NCBI GenBank assembly: GCA_042091495.1
Contig: JBELHJ010000068.1
Location: 1 to 10,317 of the forward strand
Origin: JBELHJ01 sp042091495
GTDB taxonomy: Bacteria > Bacteroidota > Bacteroidia > Flavobacteriales > Flavobacteriaceae
DNA length: 10,317 nt
Reading direction: 5' to 3'
A model generated the notes under the pieces. It was given only the letters and a program-made list of their open reading frames with translations. It had not been told where the DNA came from and did no database searches. Both the position numbers and the translations under genes were made by a program. Below, one piece after another: positions 1-7,188 of this stretch. Positions within the stretch are counted from its first letter, which is position 1. Each line of letters starts with the position of its first letter.

Positions 1-2945
1 CTTCTCAAGGTACAGTTTCAGATTTTGACGGGAATTACTCAATATTAGTTGCTCAAGATGCCACTCTAGTTTTTTCATATTTAGGCTATACAACAAAAGA
101 AATAGCAGTACTAGGTAAAAACATAATTGATGTTACACTTAGTGAAAACAATAGTGAACTTGACGAAGTTGTGGTTGTTGGTTACGGTCAGCAAAAGAAA
201 GTTAATCTTACGGGTGCTGTTGCTACTGTAACTTTCAAAGATCAAGTAAATCAACCAGTAACTAACTCAGGCCAATTAATGTATGGAAAATTTGCAGGTG
301 TACAACTAACACAGTCGTCTGGAAGTCCTGGTAATGACGGGTCATCAATTGTCATTAGAGGAATTGGAACTTTTGGGAATAGTACACCCTTGGTTGTTAT
401 AGATAATATTCAATACAGTGATCTTACAGCATTTAATAACTTGGCACCCTCCGACATTGAAAGTATATCAGTTTTAAAAGATGCTTCTGCAAGTGCTATA
501 TATGGTGCTAGAGGTGCTAACGGTGTTGTACTGGTAACAACAAAAAGCGGTGAAAAAAATAAATTTGAGGTAAACTACAATAATTATTTTGGTATCCAAT
601 CTGCAACTGTACTTCCAGAATTTTTAGGAGCAGTTGACTATTCGACTTTGATAAATGAAAAATTCAGAAACCAAGATGGCCCTTCATATACGCCAAGATA
701 TAACGAAACACAACTAGAAGCCATTCGAACAGGTTCAATGCCGGATCAATTCGCAAACACAAATTGGGTATCAAATGTAATTCACGATGCCCCTATAAAC
801 AACCATCATTTGTCATTAACTGGTGGCAATGAAAAGACTACATACAGGTTTTCATTAGGTTACTTGTCACAAGAATCAATCATAAAAAGCAAATTTAGAT
901 CGAACCGATATAACATAAGTTTTAATTTAAATTCTCAAATTAAAGAATGGCTTAAATTTAATACAACGACAAATGCTTTTTGGACTGATAGGGAAGGTCC
1001 AACTGGTGGTCAAAATGCGTTGACAGGTAATAATGGAATTATTTATCAATTTCAAAGAGCAGCTCCTACAATTCCTGCTTATTATAGTAACGGTGAGTAT
1101 GGTGTTGTAGATGGTGCTTACGAAAACACAAATTATTCTTTTCAAACAAACAATCCTATAAGAAGAGCTTATCTTGGAAATTGGGAAAGCGATAAAATAA
1201 ATGTTAGTCAACGCTTTGGGTTGACATTTGATTTATCTGATGCTTTGACCTTTGAAACAAGCGGTAGTGCAAATGTTATATACAGTAGCGTTTCAGATTT
1301 TAGTCCAACGCAGTCTCAAAATGATTGGGAGGGAAATCCTGTAATTGTTTCATCGATAAACAATTTATCAAATAGTACAAACTTTAATTATTTACTATTA
1401 AATGAAAACATTTTACGTTTTAAAAAAATTATTGATGAAAATCACAATTTTGAACTCCTCTTAGGTCATTCTGTTACCTACGCAAAAAATGATGGCTTTT
1501 TAGCTTCTATTGGTGGATTCCCAACAGATAACCTTGAAGAATTCAATTCTGGTGGTGTCCTTGATCCGTCAGTTTCTGGCGGCGCTAATGAAGAAAGTTA
1601 TCAGTCTTTTTTTGGTAGAATTAATTATTCTTACAAAGGAAAATATCTTGCTGAATTCAACCTTAGAAGAGACGGATCAGTCAAATTTGGTCCTGGGATG
1701 AAATATGGAAATTTTCCGTCTACCTCAATAGGGTGGCGCATTTCTGAAGAAGATTTTTTTAAAAATATTTACTTTATAAATAACCTGAAATTTAGGTTCA
1801 GTTGGGGAATAAGTGGAAATGACAGAATAGGTAATTACATTTATGAGCAAACATACAATCCTAATTTAGACTATGTACTTGGTAATGATACTACCGTAGT
1901 TGGAGTTGGCGTTACAAGATTAGCAAATCCTACAATAAAGTGGGAAGAAACAACCCAGTATGACATTGGTTTGGATATTGGGATGTTTAAGAACCGATTA
2001 GAAATTGTTGTTGATTATTTTAAGCGAGATAGCGATGATATACTATATGGTAAGTTTCCAATACCTTCCACAATTGGAATAACAAATTTGGCAGCACAAA
2101 ATGCTGCGTCTATGGTAAATGAAGGACTTGAATTTGCATTTATCCACACTGGAAATATAAAAAGTATTAAATACAGTATTGGAGCAAATTTCACCAAATT
2201 TTTAAATAATGAAGTTACTGGATTAGGAGCTGGTGGAGAAGAAACTATTGGAAATATTGATATCATACGAATTGGTGAGCCATTTAAAGCATACTATGGT
2301 TATAAAGCCATTGGTGTATTCTCAGATTGGGATGAGGTTTTAAATTCTCCAAAACAATTTGGGAATACTCAAACTGCGCCAGGAGACCTTAGATATGCAG
2401 ATATTTCTGGGCCAGATGGAATTCCTGATGGAATTGTAGATGCAGAAGACAGAACAATAATTGGTAATCCACACCCAGAATTACTCTTTAACTTCAATGG
2501 ATCTATTGATTATAAGGGTTTAGATTTAAACTTTAATTTTCAAGGTGTAAGCGGAGTTGATAGATTGTTGATGGGTAATGGAAATCTACCTATTAATGAC
2601 AATAGGAGTAACGTATTATCATATTGGATTGACCGTTGGACACCCGAAAACCCAAGTATTAATTTGCCAAGAATTGGAGGTCAAAATAATGACGAGGTAT
2701 CATCATTTTATATTCAAGACGCTTCATATTTAAGATTAAAAAATATTGAAATAGGGTATACCATACCTAAAGAAGCTACTCAAAAAATTGATATAAGTAA
2801 ATTAAGAATCTTTGTAGGTGCGCAGAACCTAATAACATATACTGGCTTAGAACACTTTGATCCTGAACGGGCAAATGGATCTCAAAGCAACAGGGGTGTT
2901 CCTCTGTATAAAACGTTAACTATGGGCATAAATGTCAAATTTTAA
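1..2945 (+). CDS. susC-like: SusC/RagA-family TonB-linked outer membrane transporter (5' end outside window)
   Basis: This is the outer-membrane beta-barrel that imports oligosaccharides with TonB energy and pairs with the SusD-like lipoprotein just downstream. The reading frame is open from base 3 to the stop at 2943-2945 (980 visible codons), so the true start lies left of the window. A GTG at 171 is not the start, because it falls inside the conserved LDEVVVVGYG segment. Visible in order: the end of a carboxypeptidase-regulatory-like domain (GTVSDFDGNYSI, then LVFSYLGY), the TonB-box-like segment, and the plug with the SusC signature (PLVVIDNI, then SVLKDASASAIYGARGANGV, about 387-535). 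A long barrel follows and ends in an aromatic residue (INVKF), as expected for outer-membrane insertion. Family members are usually about 1000 residues, so probably only the signal peptide and part of the first domain are missing. No frameshift is seen. Family is certain; substrate is inferred from neighbours. Confidence 0.96.
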   Translation, partial: SQGTVSDFDGNYSILVAQDATLVFSYLGYTTKEIAVLGKNIIDVTLSENNSELDEVVVVGYGQQKKVNLTGAVATVTFKDQVNQPVTNSGQLMYGKFAGVQLTQSSGSPGNDGSSIVIRGIGTFGNSTPLVVIDNIQYSDLTAFNNLAPSDIESISVLKDASASAIYGARGANGVVLVTTKSGEKNKFEVNYNNYFGIQSATVLPEFLGAVDYSTLINEKFRNQDGPSYTPRYNETQLEAIRTGSMPDQFANTNWVSNVIHDAPINNHHLSLTGGNEKTTYRFSLGYLSQESIIKSKFRSNRYNISFNLNSQIKEWLKFNTTTNAFWTDREGPTGGQNALTGNNGIIYQFQRAAPTIPAYYSNGEYGVVDGAYENTNYSFQTNNPIRRAYLGNWESDKINVSQRFGLTFDLSDALTFETSGSANVIYSSVSDFSPTQSQNDWEGNPVIVSSINNLSNSTNFNYLLLNENILRFKKIIDENHNFELLLGHSVTYAKNDGFLASIGGFPTDNLEEFNSGGVLDPSVSGGANEESYQSFFGRINYSYKGKYLAEFNLRRDGSVKFGPGMKYGNFPSTSIGWRISEEDFFKNIYFINNLKFRFSWGISGNDRIGNYIYEQTYNPNLDYVLGNDTTVVGVGVTRLANPTIKWEETTQYDIGLDIGMFKNRLEIVVDYFKRDSDDILYGKFPIPSTIGITNLAAQNAASMVNEGLEFAFIHTGNIKSIKYSIGANFTKFLNNEVTGLGAGGEETIGNIDIIRIGEPFKAYYGYKAIGVFSDWDEVLNSPKQFGNTQTAPGDLRYADISGPDGIPDGIVDAEDRTIIGNPHPELLFNFNGSIDYKGLDLNFNFQGVSGVDRLLMGNGNLPINDNRSNVLSYWIDRWTPENPSINLPRIGGQNNDEVSSFYIQDASYLRLKNIEIGYTIPKEATQKIDISKLRIFVGAQNLITYTGLEHFDPERANGSQSNRGVPLYKTLTMGINVKF

Positions 2946-2948
2946 AAA

Positions 2949-4499
2949 ATGAAAAAAGTATTTTTTTTAATACTAATGGTATTATTATTTGTTCAGTGTA
3001 ATGATGATTTTCTTGAAAAATCGTCGTTAACTTCAATAGCTGAGAATAATTTTTGGAAAAGTGAGTCTGATGCGTATTTAGCTCTTAATGGCGTTTATTC
3101 TACATTGCAAACTAAGGCATTGTATGGTGGAAACTTAAATGGCGGGCAGGGTATTCCATGCTACGATGGCTTAAGTGATAATGCCTACAACGCATGGGAG
3201 TGGGAAGGTCCAGGACAACATATGGAAGGAACAATGGATGCAGCACATTGGTGGTATGAAGGAATATGGAATAGTTCATATCAAGGAATATCAAGAGTTA
3301 ATGCCATAATAGAAAATGTCAATGCCATTTCCGATGATTTGATTGATTTAGAATCTAAAAATAAAATTCTTGGACAGGCCTATTTTTTAAGGGCATTATT
3401 TAATTTTAATCTTGCTCTTTATTTTGAAGATGCGCCATTGATTTTAACAACCCAGTCTGTTGCTGAATCATATGTACCAAAAAATACATATGCTGAAATA
3501 AATAATCAAATAGTTACAGATTTAAAATTTGCCGTAACGCATTTACCTAATTCATATGCTAATGAGTTGTTTGGCTATGCTACAAAAGGCGCGGCCTATG
3601 GACTATTTGCCAGAGTCCAATTGTATAACCACGAATACAGCGGTGAATTTGGTGTGATCAATTTAACCGAAAAAGCTATGGGTTTAGGGTATTCTTTACA
3701 TAATGACTATGCAGAGTTGTTCTCACTTGATGGTGAAAATTCATCTGAAATTGTTTTTGCGATTAGATTTTTGAGAGGAGATGATACAGGAAATGGCGAA
3801 ATGTTTTCTGCAACATATCTAGCAAGTCCAAAAGTTGACCAACAGCCAATGCCTAATTTGGTGAATGATTATTATTGTTTGGATGGGTTGCCAATTTCAG
3901 AGTCTCCATTATATGATGCTACAAATAAAAAATTAAATAGAGATCCAAGAGCAATAGCAAACTTCTTCTTTAAAAACGATATTTATAATAAAGATATTCC
4001 AAAAATATTTTCAGAAAATTTAGAAACAAAATACGGTCAACGGAAATATATCAGACTCGGTGATGATACTTATGGGAATTCACCATGGACTGAAGGATCT
4101 CAAGATTTTTATTTGATTCGTTATGCTGATATTTTATTGATGAGAGCAGAAGCATTTGCTGAAACAGGTAATTTATCAGAGGCTCGAGAATTAGTCAATA
4201 CTATTAGAGTACGTGTTAATATGCCAACAGTAGATGAGGTCGAGGGCGTTGGTTTAAACCAACAGCAAATGATTGATTTAGTGCGTCATGAGAGAAGAGT
4301 TGAGTTAGCACTTGAGGGTTTACGATTTATGGATTTAAAAAGATGGGGAGAGATGGAAGAAGCGATCAATAGAGCATCATCGGATTTAATAGGTCCTTAT
4401 AGCCCTCAATTTTTAGGTGGTAAAACATTGTCATTTCCAATCCCACAAAGTGAAATAGATGTAAATCCGAATTTGACACAAAACTCAGCATGGAAATAG
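2949..4499 (+). CDS. susD-like: SusD/RagB-family glycan-binding outer membrane lipoprotein
   Basis: This is the surface lipoprotein that lids the SusC barrel and binds glycan. The 516-residue length is normal. A lipoprotein signal peptide ends at LFVQC with the lipidated Cys17, followed by N-D-D-F-L-E. This acidic stretch resembles the Bacteroidota lipoprotein export signal and predicts surface exposure. Family hallmarks are WKSESDAYLALNGVY (residues 36-50), GQAYFLRALFNFNLALYF (142-159), RYADILLMRAEAFAETG (391-407, helical repeat region), RHERRVELALEGLRFMDLKRW (446-466) and the typical end NPNLTQNSAWK. The ATG lies 3 nt after the SusC stop, so the two are certainly co-transcribed and perhaps translationally coupled. 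Aromatic residues W83, W85, W101, W102 and W107 are candidates for sugar stacking, but this cannot be decided without a structure. Identity is sure; ligand specificity is unknown. Confidence 0.96.
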   Translation: MKKVFFLILMVLLFVQCNDDFLEKSSLTSIAENNFWKSESDAYLALNGVYSTLQTKALYGGNLNGGQGIPCYDGLSDNAYNAWEWEGPGQHMEGTMDAAHWWYEGIWNSSYQGISRVNAIIENVNAISDDLIDLESKNKILGQAYFLRALFNFNLALYFEDAPLILTTQSVAESYVPKNTYAEINNQIVTDLKFAVTHLPNSYANELFGYATKGAAYGLFARVQLYNHEYSGEFGVINLTEKAMGLGYSLHNDYAELFSLDGENSSEIVFAIRFLRGDDTGNGEMFSATYLASPKVDQQPMPNLVNDYYCLDGLPISESPLYDATNKKLNRDPRAIANFFFKNDIYNKDIPKIFSENLETKYGQRKYIRLGDDTYGNSPWTEGSQDFYLIRYADILLMRAEAFAETGNLSEARELVNTIRVRVNMPTVDEVEGVGLNQQQMIDLVRHERRVELALEGLRFMDLKRWGEMEEAINRASSDLIGPYSPQFLGGKTLSFPIPQSEIDVNPNLTQNSAWK

Positions 4500-4517
4500 A
4501 AACTAAATCAAATTAAA

Positions 4518-5897
4518 ATGAAAAAATTTGTTTGCTTATTATTTATTGTTTCTCTTACACTTTATAGTTGTGAGGAAAATGTTATTGGTGATTTTGAATC
4601 TCCGGAATTAAATATTCAAGATGAAACTGCAGTCAATAAAAAGGGTGTAGCATATTCCTATAGGGCACCACGATGGTCTCACAAAACAAGCGAAATAGCT
4701 CCTCATTGGTTTTATCATTGGGGGACCGATGAGAGGGAAGAGATTCCTTCTGGAACAGAACATGTTGCTATGTTTTGGGGACCCGCAAGTGTAACTGAAG
4801 AAAAAGTCCAAGAAATGATTCAGTTAAAAAACGAAGGGAAGTTACATTATATACTTGCTTTTAATGAACCCGATAATCATGATCAAGCATTTATGTCTGT
4901 TGATCAAGCTATTGAATCCTGGCCTTTAATTGAGCAAGTAGGATTGCCAATTGTTTCGCCTTCAGTTGGCGGACCAGGCTACAATAATGAGTGGCTATTA
5001 GAGTTCATGGAAAGAGCAGATGCTTTAAATTACAGAGTAGATTACATCGGGTTTCATTATTATCCAAATCCAAATGTTTCAAAGTTCATGGACCGATTAA
5101 GACTTACTTACGAACAGTTTAATAAACGTCCTATTTGGATAACGGAATTTGCTGTAGCTGATTGGTCCGCTGCAAAAGACGAAGACAATAGGCACTCCCA
5201 AGAAGTCGTTCTTGAATTTATGAAAGAAATTTTACCTGCGCTTGATGGTATTGATTGGGTTTATAGATATTGTTGGTTTGATGACAGTGACTCCAGCAGA
5301 CCACCCTTAGCAAGCTCAAGATTGTTTGATGAGGAAGGAAATATTACTCCTCTCGGACAATTTTATGCACAACACAAGCCAAATGCTAATATTGGTTTAG
5401 GATCAGACACCGAATATATCCCGCCTCCTGACGACAATGAATTAGTATTCAATGGACATTTTGAAGGGGGTACTTACCAATCCTATGAAACACCCGACTG
5501 GAAAATTTGGCCTGCATTTCCTAATGGTTGGCAAGGATATAATGGAGATGCAGTTTGGACTGATCAAACTGACCCGGTTACTGGTTTTAATTCTGGAAAG
5601 TTACGTAAAGGAAGTTCAGCTTTTACGCAAATTATCGATGTTGAACCAGGGAAAACATATATTCTAAAACTATTTTCAAAATGGCAAGACAACACTGCTG
5701 ATATGAAAATAGCAATTAAAGATAATGCTGACAACAAACGATTTTTTATATCTGACAATCTACCAAAAACTAATGATTGGGAAGAGTCAGTTTTTGAAGT
5801 AGCAGTTCCATCAAAAACATCTGAATTACGGCTGATTCTGTGGAACAGTGGCCCCGTTATTTATTTGGATGATATTTCTCTAAAGCCAAAAGATTAA
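4518..5897 (+). CDS. GH128-type beta-1,3-glucanase lipoprotein with C-terminal CBM-like module
   Basis: Probable endo-beta-1,3-glucanase of the Asl1-like catalytic core family (GH128), anchored in the outer membrane. The lipoprotein signal ends at LTLYSC (Cys18), followed by E-E-N, so surface exposure is likely. The catalytic TIM-barrel spans about residues 42-288. Its family-like segments are FYHWG (65-69), HVAMFWGPA (82-90), ILAFNEPD (112-119) with putative acid/base Glu117, IVSPSVGG (145-152), VDYIGFHYYPN (174-184), WITEFAVADW (207-216) with putative nucleophile Glu210, and WVYRYCWFD (247-255). A Pro/Asp-rich linker at 297-307 leads to a jelly-roll-like module (308-459) that begins LVFNGHFE and ends YLDDISL, resembling CBM4/CBM_4_9-type modules. 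The gene lies 18 nt after the SusD-like gene, in the same operon. Both catalytic glutamates are present. Family assignment is from recognised motifs, and activity on laminarin is inference. Confidence 0.88.
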   Translation: MKKFVCLLFIVSLTLYSCEENVIGDFESPELNIQDETAVNKKGVAYSYRAPRWSHKTSEIAPHWFYHWGTDEREEIPSGTEHVAMFWGPASVTEEKVQEMIQLKNEGKLHYILAFNEPDNHDQAFMSVDQAIESWPLIEQVGLPIVSPSVGGPGYNNEWLLEFMERADALNYRVDYIGFHYYPNPNVSKFMDRLRLTYEQFNKRPIWITEFAVADWSAAKDEDNRHSQEVVLEFMKEILPALDGIDWVYRYCWFDDSDSSRPPLASSRLFDEEGNITPLGQFYAQHKPNANIGLGSDTEYIPPPDDNELVFNGHFEGGTYQSYETPDWKIWPAFPNGWQGYNGDAVWTDQTDPVTGFNSGKLRKGSSAFTQIIDVEPGKTYILKLFSKWQDNTADMKIAIKDNADNKRFFISDNLPKTNDWEESVFEVAVPSKTSELRLILWNSGPVIYLDDISLKPKD

Positions 5898-5976
5898 TTT
5901 AAAAAAACACCAAATCTAGAACTAAGCTTATAAGTTATGGCCTTTTAAAATGATAATAAACAATTAAATATATGAT

Positions 5977-6801
5977 ATGAAAACATTTTTACCTTATTTA
6001 TTAAGTATCACAATAGCTTTTTTAAGTTACGGACAGGAACATCTTACTGACCCTTCTTTTGAGAGTGCACCTCCATTTGAACCTCCAGCTGGTTATACGA
6101 GAACAGGTGGTACTCAACTATTTGGATGCAAAAAAGCCGATTGTAGTCAAGCTTCGGGCTCTGTTGAAGGATCTAATCGTGCAGTAATTATACAAAGAAG
6201 GAAAGACCAAACGACTTTAACTCATGATCCTTTAAATTTAGTTGCAGGAAATTATACATTAAGTTGGAGTTTTAAAGATCAAAGATCGCAATGGGTTGGA
6301 GCCAGAGCAACATTAAAAGATGCACCAGGCGGAAGTGAAATCGTCAAATTAGTATACAATTCTTGGGGAGATGCTAGTGACCAAACGGTGCCAGACAATA
6401 ATGTTATTGAGGATTTCGCCGCAGGTGTTTGGGCAACACAATATGCCATTATTGATATAGCGAATGACATTACAGGAGCTGAATTTAGTATAGTTAGTGA
6501 TTGGCATGATGGCGCAGGAGTAATTGACAATGTCAGTTTGTTTAATAATGCTGGCCTAGGTGTAAATAACACAGAGGATTTTGGCTTTATCTTTTACCCC
6601 AACCCAGCAAAAGAAAAGCTACAACTAATGTCAGCAAAGAAAATTCAAAACATTGCTATTTTTAACTCATTGGGTCAAGAAATGTTAAATATTAACGAAC
6701 CCAGTAACATAATTGAAATTCCAAGTTTTAATAGTGGAGTTTACATTATTAAAACAACTATTGAAGATAAGGAGCAATCTTATAGATTTATAAAGGATTA
6801 A
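5977..6801 (+). CDS. T9SS-exported protein with a jelly-roll/CBM-like module and no catalytic domain
   Basis: A 274-residue secreted protein. It has a classical signal peptide (residues 1-19, cleavage probably SYG|Q), one beta-rich module at about 21-190, and a type A T9SS sorting domain at about 205-274 (FYPNPAKEKLQL, then IAIFNSLGQEM, ending GVYIIKTTIEDKEQSYRFIKD). The module starts LTDPSFES and ends VIDNVSLF, the same kind of frame (xFE at the start, DNV/DDI at the end) as the accessory modules of the GH128 and GH16 enzymes here. It is rich in Trp (W97, W106, W130, W152, W176). Cys51 and Cys56 could form a disulfide. No glycosidase motif is seen. It lies 79 nt after the GH128 gene with no terminator between them and is followed by a strong terminator, so it is probably the last gene of the operon. 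A glycan-binding surface role is inference. The module family is not firmly recognised. Confidence 0.85.
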   Translation: MKTFLPYLLSITIAFLSYGQEHLTDPSFESAPPFEPPAGYTRTGGTQLFGCKKADCSQASGSVEGSNRAVIIQRRKDQTTLTHDPLNLVAGNYTLSWSFKDQRSQWVGARATLKDAPGGSEIVKLVYNSWGDASDQTVPDNNVIEDFAAGVWATQYAIIDIANDITGAEFSIVSDWHDGAGVIDNVSLFNNAGLGVNNTEDFGFIFYPNPAKEKLQLMSAKKIQNIAIFNSLGQEMLNINEPSNIIEIPSFNSGVYIIKTTIEDKEQSYRFIKD

Positions 6802-6821
6802 ATAAAATTCATAGTTGGGAT

Positions 6822-6855
6822 AAAAAACATTCTTGTCGCAAGGATGTTTTTTTTT
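6822..6855 (+). terminator. Rho-independent terminator, probably bidirectional
   Basis: Starting 20 nt after the stop of the preceding gene there is a hairpin. Arm 6822-6835 (six A, then CATTCTTG) pairs with arm 6839-6852 (CAAGGATG, then T run) around the loop TCG, with one G-T wobble. It is followed by a T tract to 6855. The arms begin with A and end with T, so the same structure also carries a T run when read on the minus strand. It could therefore stop read-through from the convergent GH16 gene, although that gene ends about 330 nt away. Confidence 0.85.
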
Positions 6856-7188
6856 GGACGATTTTCAATTCAATAAAAATAAATTGACAGTATTATAGCA
6901 CTAACTAGGAAGTAATTTTATTTACAATTTGAAACGCTAGTTTAGGCTGGGAGAATAATCAAATTTGGTAATTATTTCTCTTGGCAGTTTTATTATTTTT
7001 TGAAAAACGCTTATTTAACACATCTATTTTTAAACTTATATTTTAATTTGATAGAATTAGCTTAACAATCTTACTAATAATTACAGTACTTATATACAAA
7101 GTATATTTTTACAATTGGGGTCTGAGGCAGGGTAATGTTGTTATTATACAGCCCGGTGAGTATACTTCATAAAATACTTGATTTAAAT
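6856..7188. other. Convergent intergenic region with no recognised gene
   Basis: About 330 nt between the plus-strand terminator and the stop of the minus-strand GH16 gene. Most of it is AT-rich and full of stops on both strands. No tRNA, IS end or direct repeat was recognised. Two items stand out. A perfect 6-bp AT hairpin (7092-7097 with 7101-7106) is followed by T residues to 7110, a weak terminator-like shape. A GC-richer patch at about 7117-7160 lies at the end of a 41-codon open frame (7047-7169, plus strand) that encodes a hydrophobic stretch but has no ATG. No match to the Bacteroidota promoter consensus TAnnTTTG was found on either strand. Confidence 0.6.

Noticed and set aside
927..1211. 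Antisense open frame of 94 codons inside the SusC gene, and similar frames inside the SusD, GH128, GH16 and sulfatase genes.
   Set aside because: They overlap strongly supported genes, have no recognisable domains, and are Ile/Ser/Cys-rich as expected for shadow frames of AT-rich coding DNA.
2957..2974. A6 tract and T8 tract with a short hairpin (AGTATT, T6, AATACT) at the start of the SusD-like gene, as a possible phase-variable switch.
   Set aside because: Such runs are common in AT-rich signal-peptide codons, the frame is intact, and the 6-bp AT hairpin is weak. There is no positive evidence for switching.
5898..5976. Possible terminator or promoter between the GH128 gene and the binding-module gene.
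   Set aside because: Only a broken 4-bp inverted repeat (around AACTAAGCTTATAAGTT) is present, without a T run, and there is no TAnnTTTG element. Read-through is the simpler view.
6884..6900. TTGACA and TATTAT (or TATAAT on the other strand) resembling a sigma-70 promoter.
   Set aside because: The elements are not correctly spaced, Bacteroidota use a different consensus (TAnnTTTG with an upstream TTG), and no gene follows on either strand at a sensible distance.
6909..6932. TACAATTTG as a Bacteroidota -7 promoter element on the plus strand.
   Set aside because: It has three rather than two bases between TA and TTTG, and only convergent gene ends lie downstream.
7092..7110. Hairpin of 6 AT-rich pairs followed by five T, as a second plus-strand terminator.
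   Set aside because: The stem has only one G-C pair, and the strong terminator at 6822-6855 already closes the operon. Kept only as a note in the intergenic entry.
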